Shown: positions 22,249 through 30,968 of the stretch, piece after piece
Position numbering within the stretch: position 1 is the stretch's first letter
Layout of the letters: the number at the start of each line of letters is the position of its first letter
Assembly: GCA_017543025.1 (NCBI GenBank)
Contig: JAFYGX010000038.1
Coordinates: forward strand, 1-30,968
Reading direction: 5' to 3'
Source of the DNA: Solobacterium sp.
Lineage (GTDB): Bacteria > Bacillota_I > Bacilli_A > Erysipelotrichales > Erysipelotrichaceae
Length of the DNA: 30,968 nucleotides
The notes under the pieces: model-generated
Seen by the model: only the letters and a program-made list of their open reading frames with translations
The model's database searches: none
What the model was told of the DNA's origin: nothing
Made by a program: the position numbers and the translations under genes

Positions 22249-25200
22249 ATGGAAAAAAAGCAATCATACCACGTTGTGCATTACGGCACCAAAGCTGTCC
22301 GCCGCGACTACTCAAAAGTATCGGCGGGCCTGGATCTTCCTGATCTGACGGAGATCCAGACAGCATCCTTTGAATGGTTCCTGAAAGACGGGATACGGGA
22401 AGTGTTTAACGACATATACCCGATCTACAATTTCGGCGGAAACATCAAACTGAAGTTTATCGACTATGAGTTTGGTGAGCCGAAGTATTCCATCTCAGAG
22501 TGCAAGTACAGGGAAGCCAACTACTGTGCACCTCTGAAGGCAAAGATGGAGCTTGAAATGGTAGACCCGGAAACCGGAGAAGTCATGACGAAGTGGGAAG
22601 ATGTCTTCCTTGGCGATTTCCCGCTGATGACACCGACCGGGACCTTTATTATCAATGGCGCAGAGCGTGTTATTGTTTCACAGATCGTTCGTTCTCCGGG
22701 CGCGTATTTTGATGTGATCTCAGAAGAGCGTACGGGCCGCGATACCTATACCTGTGAGCTGATTCCGAGCAGAGGAACCTGGCTCGAATTCATGTCAGAC
22801 GATAAGAAGGCAGCTCTTGGACGTGTCATGTACACATCGATCGACCGGAGAAGAAAGGTGTTTTCCACCATTCTGTTCAAGGCGATCGGAATGTCTTTGA
22901 ATATTGAACGCAATGAAAATGCGTTTGACTATACAAAGATGGAGAAGTTCCTCAAGGCACTGCGCTTTGACCTGTATCCGGATGTCATTGTTCCGGAGCA
23001 GGAAACGGAACATCTGAATGAATATATGCTGCTGTATACCAGCGTCTTCGGCAATTACGAAGAGCTTTGCAATACGCTTGATGCGGACAAGCGCATCAAG
23101 ACGACCAAAGAAGCGCTGATGGCAGTCTATATGAACCAGAGAGCAGATGAAATCGCTACGGAAGAAGGCTCCCTGACGACAATGGATCAGAAGTTCTTTG
23201 ACTACCGCAGATATGACCTGACAAAAGCAGGCCGTTACAAGGTTCTCAAGAAACTTCATGTGATCGACCGGATGGAAGGCCATGTTCTGGAAAAAGATCT
23301 GGTCGGCGCAGAAGGCAAAGTGATCTTCCGCAAGAACAAGCCGATCTATCAGGCGGAACGCGATCTGCTGAGACCCGAACTGAACAAGGGTATCAACTGC
23401 CGTGCACTTCCGTACAATTATCTCTTCTCGCACCCGGTAACGGCGCAGATGGAGACTTCCTGGACGAATGCACTCGTCGGCCGTATTCTTGCGACAGATC
23501 TCGAAGGCAAGAAGCGCACCTATGAACAGGGCACTGTTCTGGTTCCGGAAGACATCAAAGCGATTGCGAAGGAATTCAAAACCGTTACGGTATATGCCGG
23601 AATCATCGCAAGCGAAGCGAAGCTTACGAATGACAACACCACGGCAGTGCTGGATCTTGGAAGCCGGATGTACTCGATTGGCCGGATCACAAAGAACGGC
23701 GAAGATCTGCTGAATGAAGACGGCACAAGAACGGTCAGCCGGTATATTCCGGATGATACGCTCGTACCGCTTTCCACTGCGGATAAGACCTATGTGACCG
23801 AGCAGGTCATGGATGCGGGCAATGATGCGATCAGCGTATGGCTGGTCGGTGCCTGTGTGCAGGAAGTGACCATTCTTTCAGAAGGCGGTCATCCGGTGAA
23901 GCTGATCGGTATCGATCCGCTCAATACCAAGCACACGATCACGATGTCCGATATGTATGCGCTGTACAGCTATGAACTTAACATGCTGGACGGTATCGGA
24001 AGCGCAGATGATATTGATATGCTGGGCAACCGCCGGATACGTACGGTCGGTGAGCTGATTCAGAACCAGTTCCGGATCGGTCTTTCCCGTATGGAGCGTA
24101 CGGTCAAGGAGCGTATGTCCATTACGGATTCTTCTGCTCTGACGCCGAAGCAGCTGACGAATATCCGCCCGCTGACTTCCGCAATCAAGGAATTCTTCTC
24201 GAGTTCTCAGCTGTCCCAGTTCATGGATCAGCAGAACCCGCTGGCGGAGCTGTCCAACAAGCGCCGTATTTCCGCGCTTGGTCCGGGCGGTCTTACCCGT
24301 GAGCGTGCCGGATTTGAAGTCCGTGATATTCATAACTCGCATTATGGCCGTATCTGCCCGATCGAAACACCGGAAGGTCCTAATATCGGTCTTATCTCCT
24401 ATCTCACCACCTATGCAAAGGTGAATGAGTACGGATTTATTCAGACACCGTACCGCAGAGTGGAGAACGGACATGTTACGGATGATATCCGCTATATGTC
24501 GGCTGATGAAGAAAATGACCATGTCATTGCGCAGGCGAATGAGATCAAGGACGGCCAGCTGGTCGGAGACCGTATCGTTGCCCGGAAAGCCGGTGAAACG
24601 ATCATGGCAGACCGTGACATGATTGACTACGCGGACGTTTCGCCGCGGCAGATCGTATCGGTTGCGACCTCGTGTGTCCCGTTCCTGGAAAACGACGACT
24701 GTACCCGTGCGCTGATGGGTGCGAACATGCAGCGGCAGGCAGTACCTCTGCTGAGTCCGCACAGCCCGTTTGTCGGAACCGGCATTGAACATCGCATTGC
24801 ACGTGACTCCGGTGCGGCCTGTGTCGCAACAGCACCAGGTACCGTAACTTATGTCGATGCGGATAAGGTGATCGTCACGGAAGATTCCGGCAGAGAACAT
24901 GAATACGAACTGACAAAGTTCCGCCGTTCCAATGCGTCGACCTGCCTCAACCAGCATCCGATTGTCACAGACGGCGAGCGTGTTGAGCGCGGCGACATCC
25001 TTGCGGATGGACCGGCAATGCAGAACGGCGAGCTGGCGCTTGGTCAGAATGTACTGATCGCCTTCATGACATGGCATGGCTATAACTATGAAGACGCGAT
25101 CATCATGAGCGAGCGGATGGTTCGTGAAGACGTATATACTTCAATTCATATTGAAGAGTATGACATCGAATGCCGCGAGACCAAGCTCGGTGCAGAAGAA

Positions 25201-26412
25201 ATCACCAGAGATATTCCGAACGTTGCAGAGAGCGCATGCCGCAATCTCGACGCACGGGGTATCGTTATGGTTGGTGCAGAAGTGAAGGAAGGCGATATTC
25301 TGGTCGGCAAGGTTACTCCGAAGGGCCAGTCTGAAGTAACGCCGGAAGAAAAGCTGCTGCTTGCGATCTTCGGTGAAAAGAGCCGTGAGGTTCGTGACAA
25401 CTCCCTGAAGGTACCGCATGGCGGTGCGGGTATCGTTCACAGCGTCCGCGTGTTCAACCGCAAGGACAACCATGAACTGCCCCCGGGAGTCAATGAAGTA
25501 GTCAAAGTTTACATCGTACAGAAACGTAAGATATCGGAAGGCGACAAGATGGCAGGCCGTCACGGAAACAAGGGTGTCATCTCCCGCATCATGCCGATCG
25601 AGGATATGCCTTACATGCAGGACGGCACACCGATCGACATCATGCTCAATCCGTTCGGCGTTCCTTCCCGTATGAACATCGGACAGGTTCTTGAAGTTCA
25701 TCTTGGTATGGCTGCCCGCAGTCTTGGCTGCAAATTCGCTACGCCGGTCTTCGACGGTGTATCCAATGAAGATCTGCGCGATATCATGCAGGAAGCCGGA
25801 ACATCACCGGACGGAAAGTATCTGCTGACCGACGGTCTGACCGGCGAACCGTATGACGAACGTATTTCCGTCGGCGTCATGTACATGATCAAGCTGGCGC
25901 ACATGGTTGACGATAAGCTTCATGCCCGTGCAACCGGACCGTACTCACTTGTTACACAGCAGCCGCTTGGCGGTAAGGCGCAGAACGGCGGCCAGCGTTT
26001 CGGTGAAATGGAAGTCTGGGCGCTTGAGGCATATGGTGCTGCACATACGCTGCAGGAGATCCTGACAGTCAAGAGTGATGACATCACCGGACGTACCAAG
26101 ACCTACGAGGCAATCGTCAAAGGCAAAGATCTGCCGGATCCGGGCATTCCGGAATCCTTCCGTGTCCTTGTGCACGAACTCCAGGCACTTGCCGTGGATG
26201 TACGCATGAAGGATGAAGACGGAAACTTCACGGATCTCAAGGAACTGGAGCGGCAGGAACTGAAGGAAGAAGCTACCCTCGATATTTCGAACCAGCGCTT
26301 CGAACAGGATCTCGAAGGACTCACTGTCCGGGATACACCGGATGATGACGAGATCATGGAAGCAGCCGTGGTCGGAGTTGACGATCTTGACACGATGAGT
26401 GGAATGGAATAA
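22249..26412 (+). CDS. rpoB: DNA-directed RNA polymerase subunit beta (1387 aa)
   Basis: Beta subunit; with beta' it forms the catalytic cleft. Standard landmarks are present: the N-terminal protrusion ([18 protein letters not shown]), the rifampicin-pocket region ([33 protein letters not shown]), [19 protein letters not shown], the switch region [14 protein letters not shown] and the C-terminal clamp [20 protein letters not shown]. At about 1390 residues it is longer than B. subtilis RpoB (about 1190), the extra length being lineage insertions in the N-terminal half and the tail. In the rifampicin pocket the residue matching E. coli H526 is Asn (codon 24256-24258). I prefer ATG 22249, with AAAGGA 8 bases upstream, over the in-frame ATG at 22240. 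rpoC follows after 13 bases. Confidence 0.97.
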   Translation: MEKKQSYHVVHYGTKAVRRDYSKVSAGLDLPDLTEIQTASFEWFLKDGIREVFNDIYPIYNFGGNIKLKFIDYEFGEPKYSISECKYREANYCAPLKAKMELEMVDPETGEVMTKWEDVFLGDFPLMTPTGTFIINGAERVIVSQIVRSPGAYFDVISEERTGRDTYTCELIPSRGTWLEFMSDDKKAALGRVMYTSIDRRRKVFSTILFKAIGMSLNIERNENAFDYTKMEKFLKALRFDLYPDVIVPEQETEHLNEYMLLYTSVFGNYEELCNTLDADKRIKTTKEALMAVYMNQRADEIATEEGSLTTMDQKFFDYRRYDLTKAGRYKVLKKLHVIDRMEGHVLEKDLVGAEGKVIFRKNKPIYQAERDLLRPELNKGINCRALPYNYLFSHPVTAQMETSWTNALVGRILATDLEGKKRTYEQGTVLVPEDIKAIAKEFKTVTVYAGIIASEAKLTNDNTTAVLDLGSRMYSIGRITKNGEDLLNEDGTRTVSRYIPDDTLVPLSTADKTYVTEQVMDAGNDAISVWLVGACVQEVTILSEGGHPVKLIGIDPLNTKHTITMSDMYALYSYELNMLDGIGSADDIDMLGNRRIRTVGELIQNQFRIGLSRMERTVKERMSITDSSALTPKQLTNIRPLTSAIKEFFSSSQLSQFMDQQNPLAELSNKRRISALGPGGLTRERAGFEVRDIHNSHYGRICPIETPEGPNIGLISYLTTYAKVNEYGFIQTPYRRVENGHVTDDIRYMSADEENDHVIAQANEIKDGQLVGDRIVARKAGETIMADRDMIDYADVSPRQIVSVATSCVPFLENDDCTRALMGANMQRQAVPLLSPHSPFVGTGIEHRIARDSGAACVATAPGTVTYVDADKVIVTEDSGREHEYELTKFRRSNASTCLNQHPIVTDGERVERGDILADGPAMQNGELALGQNVLIAFMTWHGYNYEDAIIMSERMVREDVYTSIHIEEYDIECRETKLGAEEITRDIPNVAESACRNLDARGIVMVGAEVKEGDILVGKVTPKGQSEVTPEEKLLLAIFGEKSREVRDNSLKVPHGGAGIVHSVRVFNRKDNHELPPGVNEVVKVYIVQKRKISEGDKMAGRHGNKGVISRIMPIEDMPYMQDGTPIDIMLNPFGVPSRMNIGQVLEVHLGMAARSLGCKFATPVFDGVSNEDLRDIMQEAGTSPDGKYLLTDGLTGEPYDERISVGVMYMIKLAHMVDDKLHARATGPYSLVTQQPLGGKAQNGGQRFGEMEVWALEAYGAAHTLQEILTVKSDDITGRTKTYEAIVKGKDLPDPGIPESFRVLVHELQALAVDVRMKDEDGNFTDLKELERQELKEEATLDISNQRFEQDLEGLTVRDTPDDDEIMEAAVVGVDDLDTMSGME

Positions 26413-26425
26413 GGAGGATTGGACG

Positions 26426-29400
26426 ATGAATATCAACAAATTCAGTGCGATCAAAGTCGGACTGGCATCACCCGATCGTATCCGCAGCTGGTCGTATGGC
26501 GAAGTCAGAAAGCCTGAGACCATCAACTACCGTTCTCAGAAGCCGGAAAAAGACGGTCTGTTCTGTGAGCGCATCTTCGGTCCGACAAAGGACTGGGAGT
26601 GCGCCTGCGGAAAATACAAGAAGATCCGTTATCAGGGCGTTGTCTGCGACCGATGCGGTGTAGAGATTACCAAGAGCAGTGTTCGCCGTGAGCGCATGGG
26701 CCATATTGAGCTCGCCGCTCCGGTAGCGCACATCTGGTATCTTCGCGGTATCCCGTCACGGATGAGCCTGCTTCTGAACGTCCCTCCGAAATCACTGGAG
26801 GAAGTTGTTTACTTCGTCTCCTGGATCGTTACCGATCCGGGTGACACAAAACTCACTTACAAACAGATCCTTTCCGAAAAGGAATTCCGTGAGAATACCG
26901 CAATCTACGGCCCGGGCAGCTTCTCTGCTGCGACCGGCGCCGAGGCTGTCAAGACTCTTTTGGAACAGGTTGATGTTGAAAAAGAATATGAAGCCATCCG
27001 TGAGGAGCTGGAAAAGGCAACCGGTGATAAGCGCAAGAAACTGATCAAGCGTCTTGAAACGGTTGACAGCTTCCGGAAATCCGACAATAAGCCGGAATGG
27101 ATGATTCTTACGGTTCTGCCGGTCATTCCGCCTGATCTGCGGCCGATGCTGCAGCTGGACGGCGGCCGGTTTGCGACCAGTGATCTCAACGATCTCTATC
27201 GTCGGGTAATCACCAGAAACAACCGTCTTAAGAAGTTGCTGGAGCTTGGCACGCCGGCGATTATCGTCCAGAACGAAAAGCGTATGCTGCAGGAAGCGGT
27301 AGATGCTCTGATCGATAACGGACGCCGTTCCAAACCGATTACCGGTGCCGGGGGACGCGCACTGAAATCCCTGTCGCATTCCCTCAAGGGTAAGCAGGGA
27401 CGGTTCCGTCAGAACCTGCTGGGTAAGCGTGTCGACTTCTCCGGACGTTCGGTTATCGCAATCGGACCGAATCTGAAGATGTGGCAGTGCGGTCTGCCGA
27501 AGGAAATGGCAATTCAGCTGTACAAGCCGTTTGTAATCAACGAACTGGTCAACCAGCAGATCGCCGCAAACCCCAAGACTGCAGAAAAGCTGATCGACAA
27601 GCAGGATGCCCGTGTATGGGATGCGGTCGAAACGGTTATTGAGGGGCACCCGGTGTTCCTGAACCGTGCACCGACACTGCATCGTCTCGGTATCCAGTCC
27701 TTCTTCCCGAAACTGGTAGACGGACATGCAATTCGTGTTCATCCGCTCGTATGTCCGGCGTTCAATGCGGACTTCGACGGTGACCAGATGGCTGTTCACC
27801 TGCCGCTGAGTGAAATGGCAAGAGCAGAGACAGAAGTTCTCATGCTGGGTGCCAACAACATCCTCGGTCCGAAAGACGGAAAGCCGATCGTTACGCCGGG
27901 ACAGGACCTTGTTCTCGGTAACTTCTATCTGAACATGGAGTGCACCGCGGAAGAATTCTATAAGAAGGCAGATCAGCTGGAAGCAATCGGTCTCAAGACA
28001 GAATCAGAACGCTGGAGACGGTTCGGTGATAACGAAGGTCATGTTTATAAAGATGTAAATGAAGTTCTTGCGGCCTATCAGACCGGAGAGGTTCATCTGC
28101 ATACCCGGATTGCAATTCCTGCCCGTACACTGGGCAAGACCTGCTTCACGGAATATCAGAACAGCTGTTACCTGCTGACATCTGTCGGCAAGATCATCTT
28201 CAACAATGTCTTCCCGCCGGATTTCCCGTATCTCAATGAGTGCAATGAGGCGAATCTTCGTGAGACGCCGAATGACGACTTTGTCGAGCCGGGAACCGAT
28301 ATCCGCAAGGAAATCGCAAGCCGCAAGGTAACGAAGGAATTCAAGAAAGGCGATCTCGGCAACCTGATCGCTGCGGTATTCGAAAAATACAAGAACGGAA
28401 ACGGTGATGTTGATTCGCCGACCGTACGTACATCGGATATTCTTGACTCTCTGAAAGACATGGGCTATCTCTATTCCACACTTGCCGGCATGACGGTTGC
28501 GCTCTCCGATATTTCGGTTGCGCCGCATAAAGAAGTGCTGGTAGCGGAAGGAAAGAAGAAAGCAGATCAGCTGAACGCCCTGCGTGACAGAGGTCTTCTG
28601 ACGGACGCAGAGTGGGAAGAAGCGTTCTCCAAGCTCTGGGATCAGGTCAAGAACAGTGTCGGTGACGACCTTATGAACGGAATGGCCCGGATGAACCCGA
28701 TCAACATGATGTCGGTATCCGGTGCCCGTGGAAACAAGAACCACTTCACTCAGCTTGCCGGTATGCGTGGTCTGATGGCCCGTCCGACACAGTCCAAGTC
28801 GAAGAAGGAATATCAGCCCTCTATTATCGAAGTTCCGATCTATTCGTGCTTCCGTGAGGGAATGAGTGTGTCCGAGTTCTTTATCTCCACTCATGGCGTT
28901 CGTAAGGGTCTTACCGATACCGCTCTGAAGACTGCAGAATCCGGTTATCTGACCCGTCGTCTTGTCGATGTCGCTCAGGAAGTGATCATTACCAAAGGCG
29001 ATGCCGAAGGAAATGAAGGCAGTATCGACCAGTACGACTGCGGTACAACAAAGGCATATCCGGTTCATACGCTCCGTGATGAGAAAAACGATTCCATTAT
29101 CGAAAAGCTCTTTGATCGTATTGACGGAAGATATACAGCCCGTGATGTACTCGATCCGGAAACAGGTGAAGTGCTTGTTGAGGAAGATACCTATCTGACA
29201 AGTGAACTTGCACAGAAGATCGTTGACGCTGGCGTAGAGGAAGTCTATATCCGCAACGTATTCACCTGCGAAGCGGAGAATGGCATCTGCGCGAAGTGCT
29301 ATGGCAGAAACATGGCAACCGGCAATCCGGTAGAACCGGGTGAAGCGATTGGTGTCATGGCAGCTCAGGCGATCGGTGAGCCGGGTACCCAGCTTACTAT

Positions 29401-30346
29401 GCGTAACTTCCATACCGGAGGTGTTGCGAACAAGTCGGGAGATATCACACAGGGTCTTCCGCGAGTCGAGGAGCTGTTTGAAGCCCGTACACCGAAGCGA
29501 GTCGCTGTCATCTCCAAGGTTGACGGACAGATTACCGATATTACCGGTGATACAGAAAGCGGAACGATGGTTATTACCGTTTCGAACGAGAATGACCAGA
29601 TTCAGCACAAGTGCGACCGTACCCAGCCGAAGCTTTCCAGCATTGATGTGGGCACTGTTGTAAAAGCCGGTGAACCGCTGACAGAAGGGGTTATCGCTCC
29701 GAAGGAACTGCTCCAGGTAGCAGGTACCCGTGCGGTGGAAGAATATATCCTCAAAGAAGTCAAGAAGGTGTATTCCGGTCAGTCGATCGATATCTCCGAT
29801 AAGCATCTTGAGGTTATGATCCGTCAGATGCTGAAGCGTGTCATGATCACAGAGCCTGGTGATTCCGATCTCAGTGTCGGTCAGACGCTCAGTATCAACA
29901 GTATGAAAGCTGTTAACAACTTACTGCTCGATGAAGATAAAGAGCCGGCGAAGTATTCACCGATCCTGCTCGGTATCTCCAAGGCGGCCGTTGAAACCGA
30001 CTCTTTCCTTTCCGCAGCCTCCTTCCAGGAGACTACGCGTGTGCTTACCGACGCAGCCGTCCGCGGCAAAGTCGATACGCTGCAGGGTCTTAAGGAAAAT
30101 GTCATTCTTGGCTCTCTGATTCCGGCAGGAACAGGACGTACGGACTGCCATCGTGAGACGACAGACCGCATTGTTGAGAAGGCAAAGCGCATGAAGGAAC
30201 GCCGTGATGAGCGGACCCGTGCACTGGAAGAGTACAACGCATCGAAACAGCCGGAAGAAGGAAGACGTGACATAGATGATCTCGATGATTATCGTCCGAG
30301 AACCATTCTGACCGAAGCTGCAGAAAATGCGCTGAGCGAAGAGTAA
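26426..30346 (+). CDS. rpoC: DNA-directed RNA polymerase subunit beta' (1306 aa)
   Basis: Beta' subunit holding the active-site Mg. The N-terminal zinc site is [19 protein letters not shown] (C-x-C...C-x2-C). The catalytic loop NADFDGDQM carries the three Asp. The bridge-helix and trigger-loop regions are present ([31 protein letters not shown]), and a second zinc site is formed by YDCGTT and [15 protein letters not shown]. Size fits Firmicutes beta'. ATG 26426 follows a perfect AAGGAGG by 8 bases; the frame is open 27 bases upstream, overlapping the rpoB end. The operon ends at the terminator after it. Confidence 0.98.
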   Translation: MNINKFSAIKVGLASPDRIRSWSYGEVRKPETINYRSQKPEKDGLFCERIFGPTKDWECACGKYKKIRYQGVVCDRCGVEITKSSVRRERMGHIELAAPVAHIWYLRGIPSRMSLLLNVPPKSLEEVVYFVSWIVTDPGDTKLTYKQILSEKEFRENTAIYGPGSFSAATGAEAVKTLLEQVDVEKEYEAIREELEKATGDKRKKLIKRLETVDSFRKSDNKPEWMILTVLPVIPPDLRPMLQLDGGRFATSDLNDLYRRVITRNNRLKKLLELGTPAIIVQNEKRMLQEAVDALIDNGRRSKPITGAGGRALKSLSHSLKGKQGRFRQNLLGKRVDFSGRSVIAIGPNLKMWQCGLPKEMAIQLYKPFVINELVNQQIAANPKTAEKLIDKQDARVWDAVETVIEGHPVFLNRAPTLHRLGIQSFFPKLVDGHAIRVHPLVCPAFNADFDGDQMAVHLPLSEMARAETEVLMLGANNILGPKDGKPIVTPGQDLVLGNFYLNMECTAEEFYKKADQLEAIGLKTESERWRRFGDNEGHVYKDVNEVLAAYQTGEVHLHTRIAIPARTLGKTCFTEYQNSCYLLTSVGKIIFNNVFPPDFPYLNECNEANLRETPNDDFVEPGTDIRKEIASRKVTKEFKKGDLGNLIAAVFEKYKNGNGDVDSPTVRTSDILDSLKDMGYLYSTLAGMTVALSDISVAPHKEVLVAEGKKKADQLNALRDRGLLTDAEWEEAFSKLWDQVKNSVGDDLMNGMARMNPINMMSVSGARGNKNHFTQLAGMRGLMARPTQSKSKKEYQPSIIEVPIYSCFREGMSVSEFFISTHGVRKGLTDTALKTAESGYLTRRLVDVAQEVIITKGDAEGNEGSIDQYDCGTTKAYPVHTLRDEKNDSIIEKLFDRIDGRYTARDVLDPETGEVLVEEDTYLTSELAQKIVDAGVEEVYIRNVFTCEAENGICAKCYGRNMATGNPVEPGEAIGVMAAQAIGEPGTQLTMRNFHTGGVANKSGDITQGLPRVEELFEARTPKRVAVISKVDGQITDITGDTESGTMVITVSNENDQIQHKCDRTQPKLSSIDVGTVVKAGEPLTEGVIAPKELLQVAGTRAVEEYILKEVKKVYSGQSIDISDKHLEVMIRQMLKRVMITEPGDSDLSVGQTLSINSMKAVNNLLLDEDKEPAKYSPILLGISKAAVETDSFLSAASFQETTRVLTDAAVRGKVDTLQGLKENVILGSLIPAGTGRTDCHRETTDRIVEKAKRMKERRDERTRALEEYNASKQPEEGRRDIDDLDDYRPRTILTEAAENALSEE

Positions 30347-30362
30347 GCGTACCGTTTACATG

Positions 30363-30400
30363 AAAAGAATCTGAGGCGTCAGCTTCAGGTTCTTTTTTTT
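30363..30400 (+). terminator. Rho-independent terminator after rpoC
   Basis: AGAATCTGA (30366-30374) pairs with TCAGGTTCT (30385-30393) with one T-G wobble and a 10-base loop, followed by eight T in all. It lies 17 bases after the rpoC stop. Confidence 0.85.
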
Positions 30401-30461
30401 GCGCGATGGCTGGTTTTTTTGCCTTGAAATCCCGGTGAGATATGAAATGTTGGTGATGAAA

Positions 30462-30620
30462 GTGGATATAAGGCTTTAACACTACCTCGTCGTGTGGGAT
30501 TTCCTGCAGTTCTGAATCAAACAGCTTACGAAGCAGATCAGGAGCCATAAACAATGCATACTGGAATGGACTCTTTCCTCTGAGGCTTTCCATGTATCTT
30601 CGCTGCACAGAATGAATATA
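30462..30620 (-). pseudogene. IS30-like transposase, C-terminal fragment
   Basis: On the minus strand the frame reads YIHSVQRRYMESLRGKSPFQ, then MAPDLLRKLF, then QEIPHDEVVLKPYI. This is the pattern at the end of IS30-family DDE transposases (hInSxxRxxLxGKSPxE, then IPxDEVxLKPxL). Upstream of Y at 30620 the frame no longer resembles the family, and downstream it runs on without a stop through the rpoC terminator region into antisense of rpoC, so both ends are lost. It is a decayed relic. No terminal inverted repeats of this element were identified. Confidence 0.55.
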
Positions 30621-30661
30621 TCCTGAACAAATGGGACGAAAGAAGAATGAAACTGGGCCTG

Positions 30662-30702
30662 GATTCCCAAAAATCAACAGAAAACAGTAAATTCTGGGAA
30701 TC
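30662..30702. repeat. Inverted repeat in mobile-element debris
   Basis: GATTCCCA (30662-30669) and TGGGAATC (30695-30702) are a perfect 8-bp dyad around a 25-base A/T-rich centre. It lies between the IS30-like fragment and the IS200/IS605 end and may be a relic element end. No target duplication was found. Confidence 0.35.
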
Positions 30703-30781
30703 GTTTATAGCGTGCCAGTGCCGTTAGCGTATTATTAGCGCAGAGGTCACCTTATGAATATCTATCATTTTGGCAAGAGTA

Positions 30782-30810
30782 CCACGCCTGACCAACTGGA
30801 TCAGACGTGG
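30782..30810. repeat. Subterminal hairpin of the IS200/IS605 right end
   Basis: On the minus strand CCACGTCTGA (30810-30801) pairs with TCAGGCGTGG (30791-30782) around a 9-base loop, with a single T-G wobble. It begins 10 bases after the tnpA stop. IS200/IS605 elements carry such an imperfect palindrome near each end, recognised as single-stranded DNA by TnpA; position and shape fit the right-end one. Confidence 0.6.
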
Positions 30811-30820
30811 GTGAATTGCC

Positions 30821-30968
30821 TTAATCCTTTTGGTGTTGAATATAATGCTTAACCGCAGATGTTGTTTTTTCGCTTACAGAACCAATGAAATATGAGAGAC
30901 TCCAGAAATAGGGTTTCCAGTAATAAGGTTTCAGCTGTTCGGGATAATTCTGTCTGACTTTTCTTGAA
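30821..30968 (-). CDS. tnpA: IS200/IS605 family transposase TnpA, C-terminal part (runs off the window)
   Basis: The last 48 residues of a Y1 (HUH-type) single-strand transposase are readable on the minus strand: NYPEQLKPYYWKPYFWSLSY, then FIGSVSEKTT, then SAVKHYIQHQKD and TAA. The WxxxFWxxSYFIxxV strand and the xxVxxYIxxQ helix are family signatures, and the Tyr of KHYIQ is expected to be the catalytic nucleophile. The HUH half lies beyond the window end, so intactness cannot be judged. No tnpB follows on this side, which fits an IS200-type element with tnpA only. Confidence 0.8.
   Translation of the reverse strand, partial: SRKVRQNYPEQLKPYYWKPYFWSLSYFIGSVSEKTTSAVKHYIQHQKD

Noticed and set aside
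23878..25077. 399-codon minus-strand open frame inside rpoB
   Set aside because: Antisense shadow of rpoB; the Arg/His-rich composition is that of a reversed highly biased gene.
28004..29806. 600-codon minus-strand open frame inside rpoC
   Set aside because: Fully antisense to rpoC, no recognisable domain, and explained by the codon bias of the sense gene.
30754..30852. A 32-codon plus-strand ORF (MNIYHFGKSTT...) with an AGAGGT site
   Set aside because: It overlaps the hairpin and tnpA end of the IS200/IS605 element antisense; most likely chance.
1..30968. CRISPR arrays, tRNA or rRNA genes
   Set aside because: No regularly spaced direct repeats and no tRNA or rRNA signature segments were seen on reading both strands.

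Overview
This window looks like a chromosomal segment of a low-to-mid GC Bacillota, probably of the Erysipelotrichia. The evidence is the block rplJ-rplL-(ybxB/rsmC-like)-rpoB-rpoC, which is the order known from Bacillus, together with strong Shine-Dalgarno sites, sigma-A-type promoters and TGA, TAA and TAG all used as stops. An Asn sits at the RpoB position (E. coli H526) where most Firmicutes have His, as in Mollicutes and probably relatives. The family assignment is inference; no 16S gene is present.

Layout. 1-360: the tail of a short protein and a doubtful small membrane ORF. 737-4021 (+): a four-gene operon of an LSm-like protein, an MBL-fold hydrolase and an HflK/HflC pair (membrane prohibitin-like partners of FtsH). 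4022-4487: decayed DNA with a TetR C-terminal remnant. 4488-6051 (+): an LCMT-like methyltransferase followed by an XRE regulator fused to a desulfoferrodoxin-like domain. 6160-13898 (-): a large membrane c-di-GMP signalling protein (degenerate GGDEF, intact EAL), a MYG1-family protein, a CPBP membrane protease gene broken by one in-frame TAG, and a secreted papain-like peptidase with three C-terminal DUF5648-type repeats.

14044-19456 (-) is the most interesting part: three genes overlapping by 4 bases each, transcribed in the order TerB-N/TerB-C protein (with an MmcQ/YjbR-like N-terminus), BrxD-like ATPase, Lhr/BrxHI-like helicase. The ATPase and helicase resemble the pair found in BREX type 2, but no PglX methylase, PglZ phosphatase or nuclease is adjacent. 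It is best read as a compact, methylase-free DNA-processing or anti-phage module with its own sigma-A promoter at 19519-19546.

19724-20242 (+) encodes a small lipoprotein. 20325-30346 (+) is the ribosomal/RNA polymerase block: consensus promoter, L10 leader with a terminator-like hairpin, rplJ, rplL, a strong intercistronic terminator, the rsmC-like gene, a second promoter, rpoB and rpoC, ending in a rho-independent terminator. Downstream of rpoC, where rpsL-rpsG-fusA often lies in Firmicutes, there is instead mobile-element debris: an IS30-like transposase fragment and the 3' end of an IS200/IS605 tnpA with its subterminal hairpin, running off the window.
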